This document shows, one piece after another, positions 1-10,829 of a stretch of DNA of 64,000 bases. Within the stretch, counting starts at the first letter, position 1, and the number at the start of each line of letters is the position of its first letter. Both the position numbers and the translations under genes were made by a program. Origin of the DNA: Monosporascus cannonballus (Eukaryota > Ascomycota > Sordariomycetes > Xylariales); contig QJNS01000018.1 of NCBI GenBank assembly GCA_004154925.1, forward strand, positions 186,001 through 250,000. The letters run 5' to 3'. The notes below the pieces were generated by a model. The model had not been told where the DNA came from, ran no database searches, and saw only the letters and a program-made list of their open reading frames with translations.

Positions 1-687
1 AGCATTCGAGTTATACATAAAACGCCTCCTACTACCACCACTAACTCTCCAACTTCTAGCCGAGAAGGTCTTGCTTGGTACCTCATATTACGTTTGCAAT
101 AGGATCAAGGCAGGTCCGCTTTGAATCTGCGAAGTCGGCGGCGGCGAAGGCGGCGGAGACGAAGGTAGCGGCGCAGGCCCCCGACAGGCTGTACGAACCA
201 ATCCGGAATCCGTTCTTGGATGCGTTTCCATACAGATAAGAAATAGTCGCGAACCCGCTTACTTGCGACGGCCAAAACAACAATGACAACAGCGAGAGAT
301 ATTGGAACTGATATTAAAAGGAGTTAGATAATGGCAAAGATTCGCATGAGCGATAGACGATCAAACGTACATATTAGCTGTAGCTGTTCGCGGACGGTCA
401 TCCGGTTGTCTGCGGACTCGGGATTGTTCATACCAAATATACTTGACATGAACGAAAGGAGGGACTAGCTTCGAGGCAAGTAATAATAATAAGTGGGGCA
501 GCGGAGACGCAGGATAGGCGTACGAAGATAATAGTGACAACTGTGAAGACCATAATGGAATTTCCTTGGTTATGGGACTATCGATAGACTTTTAGACTGC
601 CAAGCTTCAACAACGCTGTCCTGCTGTTGTCTAAGTTGAGACAAATCCTTGACCTAGATCATTGGTCAGCACATGATTCAAGAAGTC
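1..687. other. No gene recognised
   Basis: I see no convincing coding frame, RNA gene or repeat here. The only open frames are short and lack recognisable motifs. It follows the 3' end of the CorA-like gene on the minus strand. Confidence 0.5.
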
Positions 688-2818
688 TCAGGACTCATGG
701 GCAACTATAAGGACCGCGGCGCCTTTAGCGTTTCTTAATAGCTCCTCAAGGTAGCTGATTCTATCATCGACATTGAACTTCAGCTGATCAGAGTTGGAAC
801 TGAATCCGTCGTACGCAGTTTTCGCATTCGAGTCCTCCGAGTTGCCTGGTTCTAGCATCTTGCGTGCTTGTTTGATAAACTTCTCGCAAATCTGAAGATG
901 TGTCTTACTGATAGAGATCATCATTTCCAATTCTTCAACGATGTCTTGAACCTCCTTGTCAAGCTCACCCTCTTCGTCTGGATCAAAACGAGGCCTCCAA
1001 TTAGAGGTAGGATCGTTATCTTCCCAGTGGCTGGCCCCCTAGACAGGTTTATCCACTCCCAAAGGCTCTCGAATTGATTCCTCTGCTTCTGCTTCTGCAC
1101 AGTTTATATTAGAAATTCGTCCAGTATACATATTACGGCGATGATCGTCGACTTACCACTTTCATTATAGCTTCGGAGAATGCGCCAACTACCCTTGGTT
1201 GCTCGGTGGCATCTTTCATTCGACTGAAGAACGTATTCGAGCACTCATCCAGGACAATCAAGGCAATGTCGAAAACTGATCTGACATACCTAACTTTCCG
1301 AAGTCGCATGCGGACAGCTTCATCTGCCCCCGAGGGTTCGTGATCTACCCCGTATCTCTTCGGGAAGCAGGCGATTATTGTCTTGTGATCGAGGATCCAC
1401 ATCCACAGTTGGTCCGTCATCATCACACGAGAAACCTGCCTATTGTCGTCTCTACATTTATAGCACCCAAGGGGGCCTATGCTCTCGTGCCCATCCCATT
1501 GCTTTAACAACGGATTATAACGGTGGTATGCGTTCCTCTCCACTGTCGTAGCGCGATAGACAACTTGATTCCTATCCCCCGCTCTGGTGCTACTAAGGGT
1601 TGCATAGTAGCCTTGGTCTAAGGTACGGCGAGGGTGGACAGGCTTGCCTCGGACAAGATAATTCAATAACGGTGACTTGTCCCGGTAATTAGTTATCGCC
1701 ACGAAAAGTCGGGCCGCATCTAGTAAGTATTGCCCCAGGGGATTTGGGACATAACCCCGTCTGTTTACATCGCGCTCCAGCCCCAATACGTCTTTGGCCA
1801 TATTGAGGGCATCCAGAAGTCTCGACATGGTCATATTTGGCGGGTGCTGTAATGAACAGCGTCGCCTTCCAAAGTAATTACAATATGGACTAAAGCGGTC
1901 GTCGGTGGAGTGAAGATCCTGTCGCTGACTTAGCCTATCTTTTTTGGCCTTTAACTCTTTCTCTAGGAGAAGGTGCTTTTCCACTAGCACTTTACGATCA
2001 ATCTCGTGCGAGAAATACTTGAGTTGCCTTGACGACTCCCAGTGAAGGAAAGGTGTCTAGAGAGACCAGCTTTATTAGACGTCTCATATCAACTCCTATA
2101 GGTCGTCAACTTACAAATAAGACAATATTCTCCGGATCTCCTTCAATTTGCATCATATCTTCTCCTTCGTTTGCAACCTGTAAGTTTTACCGATGTACGT
2201 TAGGGTTTGCAATGGGTACCCAATGGGTACCCACGGAGTACCCACGATCGTGGTTAACCATCCACGGGTGGTTAACCACCGTCGTGGGTAACGTGGGTAT
2301 TTTTTTTAGTACTTCTCTACCAACACATGCACGCAAATAATTAGTTTTCGATAACGTACTAATCTACGTACTAATTGGCGAATAGCTTTATAATTTACAT
2401 TTATCGTAAAGAGAAAACTTATATATTATAATATTTAATAATTATTATATGCGACCGTCTAAAAATTATTAAACAAGCTTAATGGGTAAAAATAAATGTT
2501 AGTTAATAAGTACTACCCACGGAATCCCTAGAACTACCCATTCGTGGGTAGCATTTTCTTGGCATGGGTGGCTCGTGGGTAGAAAATTTAGCGTGGGTGG
2601 GTGGGTAGTGCAAACTCTAATGTACGTATGCAAAACTTACCTGAAGCCACCCAGTCACAAAACGGACACATAAAACGGGAGTTGGGGGTCAGCTCGTTTC
2701 CGTAGTATTACGCCCGCCAATAAGGTTCTTTCAAGGTCATTGCACTCCTGGATGTTGTTGTCCCCCGCCGCTGCGCGGGATCTGGCAGCTTTTCTTCGAA
2801 ATAACGTGCTATGGCCTC
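688..2818 (-). pseudogene. CorA-like Mg2+ transporter-domain protein, damaged
   Basis: Fungal CorA-like protein of the kind often found near NLR/HET genes. Exons on the minus strand, read from splice signals: 2177-2115 (VANEGEDMMQ.. to ..NIVLF), 2056-1157 (TPFLHWESSRQ, then HPRRTLDQGYYATLSSTRAGDR, DQLWMWILDHKTIIACFPKR, ALIVLDECSNTFF) and 1094-688 (EVQDIVEELEMM to ..VAHES). The LHWE, RTLDQ, DQLWMWILDDxTI and E(L/V)QDIxEEL blocks are the usual landmarks of this family. Introns 2057-2114 (58 nt) and 1095-1156 (62 nt) have GTAAGT donors. Damage: the last exon needs one extra base in a 5-G run (plus-strand C run at 1035-1039) to join the frame of NQFESLWEW to the frame of EVQDIVEEL. Upstream, an exon-like piece starting at 2818 (EAIARYFEEKLPD) hits stops before it can join the rest, and the intron at 2178-2640 holds a transposon. 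Function (ion transport or signalling) is inferred from the family only. It could be a live gene with assembly indels. Confidence 0.7.
2201..2619. mobile_element. 419-bp hAT-type MITE with 8-bp target duplication
   Basis: The element is bounded by terminal inverted repeats TAGGGTTTGCA at the left and TGCAAACTCTA at the right (10 of 11 positions match). It is flanked on both sides by the same 8 bp, ATGTACGT (2193-2200 and 2620-2627). An 8-bp duplication and short TIRs are typical of hAT elements. Both ends carry repeated GGGTACCC/CCCAC subterminal motifs, and the middle is AT-rich with no coding capacity, so it is non-autonomous. It sits between a GTAAGT donor and a TTACAG acceptor on the minus strand of the CorA-like gene. 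Confidence 0.8.
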
Positions 2819-3082
2819 CTAAACGGTGAGTTTCCCGTGCGCTATATGCCACCTTCGTTTTCAGCTTACCTCAATCCACTACACATACATGTCAGAGCTG
2901 AGAATGGATAAGCGACATATAAGGTAGAGCCTACTTTGCATGTTATTAGAAGGGAAGTGGAAGAACTTGATTGAGTCCCCATATCTGCCCTCAGGCAGGA
3001 GATTCCATCCCCCGCACATTCCGGGCCGATTCCTCATATACTAAGCTCTGCATATCAGTGGTCTGATTAGGCAAAGTGCCAG

Positions 3083-3652
3083 TTACTCGAGCATCTTCGA
3101 CATTAACGCCATAACCACACCACCTTCGAAGCTCATAATGGGGATGATCACATCCTTCAGGGGCTTGTAAGATTCGTCGATGCCCCCCTTTTGAAGATAA
3201 ATTCGGTGAGCACAAGATTGCCCATTCGGCAACTCTTTTTTCTTTCGCCAATCTTGTACTTTGCGGATGTTGTCACAGAATACTTGTGAACGACGCCAAG
3301 CTTGGCCGCTTGCCGTTATTGTATCCATGAGGTGGGAGTCTGATTCATCGCGAGAAATCGTTGCACGCAGGGATTCTATGCGCTGAAGGCGTTTTTGGTA
3401 GTCGCCCTCCCATTCATTTCTCTTCTTATCTCTTAGGTAGATGGCTCCTTTCCGACTCCCGCCGGCTTCCTCGTGTGACTTTACTTCCTCTTGCCAGAAT
3501 TCTGTGCTGGGTTCGAAGAACTTCTGTTGTTCGCAGAATTCAAGGCAGCCTAAGACATGCAGTAGATGGTCAGTGATGCCGTGGTGAGGCTCAGTACTTA
3601 AGCAAGAAGGCCCTTGGCCGTCCAACATCGTCTTCGTGGGTGACTTAGTCAA
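3083..3652 (-). CDS. Hypothetical protein, 189 residues
   Basis: Open frame with no domain I recognise. It is charged and polar in the middle (..RDKKRNEWEGDYQKRLQRIES..), which suggests a helical region, and has a hydrophobic C-terminal stretch (DVIIPIMSFEGGVVMALMS). A second minus-strand frame (3251-2991) overlaps its end and also looks protein-like (HPHYELRRWCGYGVNVEDARV), so a frameshift or intron may lie near 3100-3200. It lies upstream of, and on the same strand as, the CorA-like gene and could be the 5' part of that gene. No splice path joining them was established. Confidence 0.35.
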   Translation of the reverse strand: MTKSPTKTMLDGQGPSCLSTEPHHGITDHLLHVLGCLEFCEQQKFFEPSTEFWQEEVKSHEEAGGSRKGAIYLRDKKRNEWEGDYQKRLQRIESLRATISRDESDSHLMDTITASGQAWRRSQVFCDNIRKVQDWRKKKELPNGQSCAHRIYLQKGGIDESYKPLKDVIIPIMSFEGGVVMALMSKMLE

Positions 3653-5754
3653 TGAGAACGTATTGTCAAAGGTTCGAGGTAGCTTGCAAGTAAGTGAGTA
3701 ATTCTTGAAGTAACGAGCGTACTTCCGTCCCTGAGTCTATTATGAAGTCGAAGACGCCACAATGCAGTTGTTTACATGGTTACGAGAGGATAAATCGAAT
3801 CCTCGTCGCATAAATATGTGGTAAGAGATTCATAGGAGTGAAGATGCCGAAGCCAAGTTGGGGTCTAGGTTTGTTTTATTTATACACCCGGTAGGAGTAG
3901 GGTGAGAACCTCGTTCGATACATCCCCTATTGGATGTAGGACGATGAGACTATTATATTTCCCTCACGAGGCTCCTGCATTCCAGATATCAGCTAAAATT
4001 AGCCAGTAACAGACCTTATCCTTCACAAAATTTGCAGCCAGGGGTGCAGTACCAGGAGATGTCATTGGGCCAGAGAAATGCCGACTGCGATCCCCTGTTC
4101 ATATCTGCACTTCTGCGTCGCATTCCACTTCCTTGTTGAATTCGGCTCGCCGGTATATACGAGCTATTGGAGGTCCGTGGTCGCGCCCATCTCTCTCTCC
4201 TCTAATATTGGTATAGTGGACTTTCAGAAGACATGGCGGATTCCCCCTGTCGTTGCAGGCAGAAAAAGCGTTGTGTGGCTAGCGTATCCGAGATCAAGAA
4301 TAGCAAGTAATCGGCCAAATTTACTATAGAGACGCGTTCGCCTACTCCCGACCGATTTCCGCTATCAGCTCCGTCATATGCAAGACGTTAGCATTGTAAG
4401 GTGTCCATTCCCATCCAATCGAGATGCCGATAAAACTTAATGCCGTGGCGGTTCTGAAGAGCGGCTAAGTGCCCTTGAACATACTCAGTTGCGATTACGA
4501 TAGAACCGGTAAAGAATACGAGAATAGTTTCCAGTGTACTGAAGTATGAGCGTCGCTCAAAATCTTCTTGGAAGCGATGTCAGTCAGTGCATAGTGAAGA
4601 ATAGCATCAGCGCTTTGCCCGATTGTGGCATGAATAGTGGTCTTCCGTTCGGTAGACAGAAAAAGATGATTGGTGTCTGTCTCACTAGGTTCACAACGGG
4701 TTCGACGTGGGTGGGGGCTCTGCGAAACGACCATACCGGTCACATGCCAATGCTCAGCTTCCAATTATCATTGCTAACCAAACAAGGAGCCCCTACCGGC
4801 TTCCATAAGCCCAACCGAGCTTTAGAGCAGATGTCTTGAGGCTGTTATGATACAATTCAGTGTCTCGTAATAGTAACTTGATTCACGTGTCAGATGACCT
4901 AGCGATAGGTGTACAGAGAGGCACCAGGCGAAGACCTCGCCCCGCGGATGTAATGCAGACTGATATGACTGGCAACCCTTGCCCGAGCGGCTGAGGGAGT
5001 GGTAAATGCAAGGAAATAGTTTTCAGGTTAGCTCTACTCTTTCCGCCCTAGAGTTTCAATTCAGGGCCACTATTCTTTCCCTAGCACGAAGTCGTACTGC
5101 CTAAAGACATTCTTCAAAAGAAAGCTATGCAAAGCAGTTTACCCGGTGACTTATTGTTGTTTTATAGAAGGTTCCTACGGATGTAATAACGGTTGCGAGC
5201 TCTGTCATGGAAAAGGGCACCCCTAGCTAGGGTCTTCGGGTGATTGTTATTCCTTCCCGGAGCCCTATATCAGTGGATCGCCCACAACAAGTGGGATCAA
5301 CGCTTCCTAGCTTTAGACAAGTCAATATATCCTCAAGAGCTGTGCATCTGCTCCTTAGTAAGTGTGACAAGCTCGATATAAGAGGGAGCAATCTATCCCC
5401 AAAGCAGACCTAGAAGCATGCACTCGCTCAATAGCTCCCGTTTGCTCCATCTCTAAGGAAGCCAGCATCGTCTAAACAATTAGCACCTAGAATCTAGGCA
5501 CATACGAAGTATCAATGCATGGGTGCGTAACAATTGAGCTGCTTAATATGTGCAGCCCAAGTTCTCTAGTGACAAAGGCTCGACAATCTAAATCGCGGTA
5601 TCACAAATAAGGGGATAAGGAGCCAACCATGCCTCAAAAAAGGTGACGCGACCATTTCTTGAGACCTACCCCTTGTTATCGCAGGCCAGTACTCGTTAGG
5701 AGATGCTGAATATACCCGCCTCTGTTAGGAGTACTCGATCAAGTATATGAAGAG
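3653..5754. other. No gene recognised
   Basis: About 2.1 kb without a frame that resembles a known family. Short open frames at 4078-4329, 4495-4839 and elsewhere have no motifs, and the two strands are equally open at 4546-4764, which suggests chance frames. Confidence 0.45.
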
Positions 5755-6868
5755 TCAGTTCCGTACGGAACCCGGAACCGTCGGGGAATCACAATTTCGT
5801 GCATATTTCTTCATGGCGCCTTCTCTATCTTTATAGAGAGTCCCAAGCAGTCGGTCCCAAAACAAGAAATACACGGCGTAGTTACTCTGTTCTCGGTCAG
5901 CGTTGCTAGTCGCCCCAGATAAGCTCATGGCGCATTCAGATACCTTCAAACCCCATGGTTGATGGTGAATATCGTGGAAAAGCGTATCGCAGTCACTCGG
6001 AAGAATTCTATAAGGGAAAACGTAGCCGCAGTGGTCGACGATAAAATTATAAGCCGCAAAAACCGAGTATATCATGCTAAGTAAGTTTGAGGGAAAGCGC
6101 GCTGGCATATAAGGATAGAGTGTTGCCGACCGAGTCCAGAAGCAGAGCCTCGGCCGGGTGAATGTACTGGGCCCCGAATGTATACGGCGCGTAAAGTCTG
6201 TGGTGCCAGGAGTGGACATGTTCTGCAGGGTTCCGCATAATCAGCCAGTCACGCACGGCCGTCCTCCTGCGATGGTTTACTGACTTACTATAGAAGAACT
6301 TGTTGGTGTGACTGAACCGGTGAGCAAAGTACTGCCATGTATCCGCGACGAAGAAGGCGACTAGGAGCTGCGCCGCTGGGACGACGTAGTTCCTCGCATA
6401 TACTACTAATGTCTCTTCGAAGTCGTGCATGGAAAGAGACCACTTCCCCGCAAATTGATCGACATCAAGACCTGCTACTGCGAGGCAACGAAGCGCAACG
6501 ACGCTTACCCATCGAGGGCTCGCTTGCCACATCTCCGAGAGCGGGCTTGGGCCGAGTAGACGCATCGAAACAAACCCGACGACAAATTCGAGAGCTTGGT
6601 TACCGAGGACGCTGGCTGCACAGTCCCATGGGCTCACCTTGTTGAGCTTCTCCTCTTGCGCCGTCGTGCGCAGTCGGTATTGTTTTAAAACGCCAGCTTG
6701 TTCGAATGCCATGAAGATGAACGAGAAGGCCCAGAAGAAAAGGGGAAATATCAACAGAGAAAGGCATTCTTCAGGCAGCCAGTTAGTTTGACGCAGTTCA
6801 TCCCCGCTCATCTCGGGAAATGCCGTCGAGTTCAATGCCATGCCGATAGCGGTTAAGGGGCGACTCAA
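5755..6868 (-). pseudogene. Sphinganine C4-hydroxylase (SUR2-like), one frameshift
   Basis: Fatty acid hydroxylase superfamily membrane di-iron enzyme. SUR2 relatives hydroxylate C4 of sphinganine in the ER to make phytosphingosine. ATG choices are 6868 and 6841 (MALNST). A hydrophobic N-terminal segment (LLIFPLFFWAFSFIFMAF) is followed by QYRL and a second membrane region. All three histidine boxes are visible: HRFSH, HSWHH (created by removing the intron) and HDIHH. Intron 1 is 6223-6288 (GTAAGT..CTGCAG), giving FFY-KHVHSWHHRLY. Intron 2 is 5887-5943, giving WGLK-SNYAVYFLFWDRLLGT. Between ALSLKLT and MIYSVFAAY, at about 6070-6085, the frame changes by one base with no splice site, so this copy is either a pseudogene or has a sequence error. 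It is likely a paralogue, since such genes occur in several copies in fungi. Confidence 0.75.
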
Positions 6869-9519
6869 AGGCAGTTAATACGGCGTCTTTCTTTGAACGG
6901 ATATTAAAATGTACCGAGGAGCTGGTGGGGTTTGCTAAACTTTGAGACGCAAGACACGCATGCTTATATACTCCACGCAGTGATCCCTTTACATAACCGG
7001 TCCACGGCGCCTTAGTTCCCACCTCTCTTACGGCGGTAGCAACTCCCGCGTGATACTGGATGACCCATACCTATGTCCAATCAACACGACCACTTCAATT
7101 TGGGCGTTACCAACATGTTGATCCGTTAGATATATCATTTGATATCTCACTCATCCACCCCCCATGTCACGCCACATTTGGTGAGATACAGTTACGGTGA
7201 GCCAATAGTAGCACAGGTGTTATGCCCACGGAAGATGTGCTACTGGCTTACCTGACTATTGCATACATATATCCCTTAACACTGTTCCAAATTGATTCTC
7301 AGTTCTTGTGCTAGAAGTTAGTCTGAATATCCTGCCGGCGTGGGCGAATTGCACCGCTGAAGGCGATCCCTGATAGATACACTTTTACGTAAATGAATGT
7401 TTAAGGTCGACCGCCAAGATAACAGCTTAAATACCAACTTCAGTTAACAATGCTACCGTAGCAGTGTCATATGGGTGTATCTCTCTATTCGCATCATGGA
7501 CAAAGCAATAACGCTTTAATATCAAACGGGAGGCTACATGGTCCGACTCTCATGGCAACTTGAAGCAAGCACTTTCCTACTGATTCGAATGACTACTTCT
7601 ATTCGGGTCTACAGAATAAGCAAGAGGAAGAAAGAAGCAAAGCATAGACATGCCTTCCAGACACTCAGCGCTCAGAGCCTTGCGGCTAGGCAGCTAGGCT
7701 TGGCGAGCGCGGAAGGATCCTTGGCAAGCAGGAGATCGCCCGCTAGTTGCATCTGTTACCTCATTTCTCCCTATGAAGGCAAACAGACAAATGTAACTCT
7801 CCCTTAATAGCAGTATTACGCGCGCTAAGCAACCTATGCTATACGGTGCATAGAGTCACACAGCCCACCCCCGCAGCTTACTCATCCCCATTACTGGCAT
7901 TTGCCTGACAGCAAGTCCATTCGATTCGGCCACTATCAAAAATGCAACGGGAGTCGCGTGATGATGGCCGGTTGCCAGAAACGTTCTCCTAGTCGGGCAA
8001 GAACATAGCTCGCCTACGTCTCAGGTTCGGAATCGTAGAGACAGATTTTAAAGCTCGTCTCGAGTAACAGTTAACTGCAGGCCCTGTTGAAAGAGACTGT
8101 TCGCCATCATGCCGGGAAAGATATTCTATATCGCGCGGGGTTACATTTGGCAAGGCTCGCCAATCGCGCCGCTGACTTAAAGCTACTGAAAATCACCGGA
8201 TCCTGGATCCGAGGATGGGTGCCATTTTGACCCGGTGCGGGGGATTAGAAGCTAGCTGATTAGGCCCGGGGAGTATGGATGTGCTTGGGTTGGGCAGGCT
8301 CTGTCGGTCAATAGGGAGACGGGGGCTGTGTCACGAATTGAAACATGCATATATTTGACATATGGCTGCACACATATGGACGTTTCTGACATGACCACGT
8401 GTCCCTTATCACGGCATCTCTGCTTGAAGGAGCCGGCCCGAGACCTAAGCTAGCGACTATTTCCGGTATACTCGATATGTTCAGTATCCCTGCAAAGTAT
8501 TCGTGGTCGTAAGCTAAGGTAAGTCCGAATTATGTCGTCTCGAATCGATCTCTCTACGCCTTGGCGGCGATGTATCATTTAATGTTCGATCTCCGGCCAG
8601 ATGGATCGCACTTCCACATGAGGCGGTCAGATGCCGGGCTAGTCAATCTTAGTAGGTCGGGTCGGGTTGTATTTGGCGTTCGGAAGCAATGGTAAGCAAG
8701 CTCGGGCCGACCTCGACAATCGATCCACTGCTGTTCCGGACCCGGTTCAACCTGGTCAAGCCACCCGGTGCTCCCGACGAACCGTGTTCACAGCCCCTGA
8801 ATTTGGGTGGCTCAAGCACTAGGCTCATTTGGGTAAGCAAGGCTTCCTGCGGATTTGTTGAAAATTGTGATATTGCCGTTGGTCAGTGTTGAACTTGCCC
8901 CTGTTGATACATCATCAGATGCCCATACCGAATTAGAACCAGCCAAACGTATGGGATGCGACCGATTAATTCAGTTCAGATCGTTTAGCTCATGGTTTAT
9001 TATCAGATGTTAAAATGATAATTGGTAGGCCCAACTCCCAATGTTTACAGGCGTATCGATATTAGAGCAGGTCGAAGTGGGAGACATAATGAGGTAAACC
9101 GGGGAGTTTTTATTTTTATTTTTTTTTATTTTTATTTATTTTTTAATTTTTTTTACCTCATCTTCGATCTTCCATATCACTAAGAAACTCGCACCCTATA
9201 TTAACCCTATTATAACTAGGGTTAATAGAAAACTAGGCCCTCGCTATATGCAGAACCCTGGATGGCCCATCTCTGATGGCCTACCCGAGGCTACAGGCTA
9301 TAATGTCACCGTGAATCTTCAGGGCATCTGGGGATTAGTCAAGCTGGTTCGGCAGCTGGGATACACGACTCCTGGACGCCATGGTGATCCACGGTCGAGT
9401 AACAGTGAGAAATATTTCTAACCGTCATCCTGATGAGAGTACGGGGATGACAACTATTACGAGGAGGGCAGCAATCAAAAAGAAACAGGAAAATTATCTT
9501 TCATTTAAGAGAGAACCAC
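6869..9519. other. Gene-free stretch
   Basis: About 2.65 kb with no recognisable gene. The only clear structures are the inverted repeat around a T-rich tract at 9089-9161 and a 15-bp word at 8073-8087 that recurs at 10,222-10,236. Confidence 0.45.
9089..9161. repeat. 10-bp inverted repeat flanking a T-rich tract
   Basis: ATGAGGTAAA at 9089-9098 is the exact reverse complement of TTTACCTCAT at 9152-9161. Between them lies a short GC patch and then an almost pure T/A tract. A CGAAG word lies outside each arm. It may be a tiny MITE remnant; no target duplication was found. Confidence 0.5.
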
Positions 9520-9611
9520 TACTAGCGCCGCGAATCGAACGCGGAACCTTCTCGGAGCAGTTAACACTTTGAGATGTTAACGAGAAATCATAACCGTTAG
9601 ACCACGCCAGC
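9520..9611 (-). tRNA. tRNA-Val(AAC) with intron
   Basis: Read on the minus strand, the sequence folds as a complete cloverleaf. The acceptor is GCTGGCG paired with CGCTAGT (two G-T wobbles), and the D arm begins GTC and ends GAT. The anticodon stem is TCTCG/CGAGA, the variable loop is AGGTT, and the T arm is CCGCG-TTCGATT-CGCGG with discriminator A. The anticodon loop reads TT-AAC-A, followed by a 19-nt intron after position 37. The intron contains GTTAA, which pairs with the anticodon region as expected for eukaryotic pre-tRNA. The GCTGGCG acceptor is unlike the usual GGTTTCG-type fungal tRNA-Val, so the isotype rests on the anticodon. Confidence 0.8.
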
Positions 9612-10829
9612 TGATTGGATGTTAACATTGTTCTTTATTGGGCGTTATAAATAAATGGCTCGTTTCCGAAAAATTTGAAAATGGTTCTAGAAGAGGTGGA
9701 TACTACATAGCGTCTCGTAATACAGTATTCGTAGATTGTGGTGAACTCCATGGGTCTTCCCAAGTGGGGATATATAGCCGCTCGCTAAGGAGTTAGGGCA
9801 GGGGACACGCTGTCCTATATAAGTGTTTGTGTGGGGGGACGAGAAGGAATCATAGCATCACGCCAAACCCTAAATAATCATACTTTACGCAATTTATGAA
9901 TTCTTCGTTTCGGGGTTCAGCTTGATCTGATCACGTAGAGTGCTTTGCTCATTATAGGTCGGGGTAATGCGAAGACTCCGTATATGACGTTGTATACAGG
10001 TCTCTCCTTGTCATTAACTTAGGAACTAAAGGGAATAGGCGCTATAGAAACTGGTCGGTCATTAAAAGGATCGGCACAGCTGCAAGCAATCCCGCAATGT
10101 AACAGCGTCACCTGAAAATGTATTAAACAGAAACGGCCGAGAGACACTGATAAGTCCATATCGCAAAAGAAGTATCAAGGTACAAGCGCTGGGCGAGTCT
10201 TGGTCTTGTGTCACATATATCAACTGCAGGCCCTGTCATGAGATGGGCGAATAGCGGCCGGGGCTCGGCCCAGCCCCTGGAAGGATTCGTTTCATTGCGG
10301 CGGTTAGCTCATCTTGTAAGGCTCTTACAGCCCTGGCTTTGATCGCCAGGGGAACCGGTGTGAATCCGGTTCCTGCCAATTTCGAATATGTTTCCGTGAT
10401 TTCCACCAATGAGCAGCCATCGTACGTTTGCTGGCGGCGTGAAACATCGACCGCGATACGCTATCTTTTAGGCCACCACGTGCGAACGGGTCCGTCGCTG
10501 GGCACGGCAGCCGAGGCCGTTGAACCGTGTAAGCGAAATGGGCATATATGCGAGCGCTTCGGAGATGAGGTGACGATATAAGGAGATGTTTCCTCTCCTC
10601 TCGTCCCTCTATTCAGCACTCACACCTCTGGCAGTCGCATTTCTCGCTTGGTTTATACCATTCCGTTCTTTTTCCTGTATAGCATCGCATTGTCGTCTTC
10701 ACTGTGTGAAGCTAGAGACACTCTTTATCAACATTCATTCATCGTTTCACGAAGCTAGGCTCCGTATCCATCCTTTAGGTCAATCTCGAAGCTCCCAACA
10801 ACAAACACACAAACACACAGACGATCACG
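9612..10829. other. Intergenic, upstream of the AA9 gene
   Basis: No protein gene is recognised. It contains the tRNA-like hairpin cluster at 10,299-10,378 and a pyrimidine-rich leader just before the AA9 start (CAAACACACAAACACACAG), which looks like a fungal 5' UTR. Confidence 0.45.
10299..10378 (+). ncRNA. tRNA-like cluster of three hairpins
   Basis: Three perfect stems follow one another: TGTAAG/CTTACA (10,315-10,329), CCCTGGC/GCCAGGG with a 7-nt loop (10,331-10,351) and AACCGG/CCGGTT with a 7-nt loop TGTGAAT (10,353-10,371). GGCGG at 10,299 can pair with CTGCC at 10,373. The last hairpin resembles a T arm and the middle one an anticodon or long variable arm. A proper D arm is missing and position 33 is not T in either reading, so a normal nuclear tRNA is unlikely. 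It may be a tRNA-derived relic. Confidence 0.3.
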
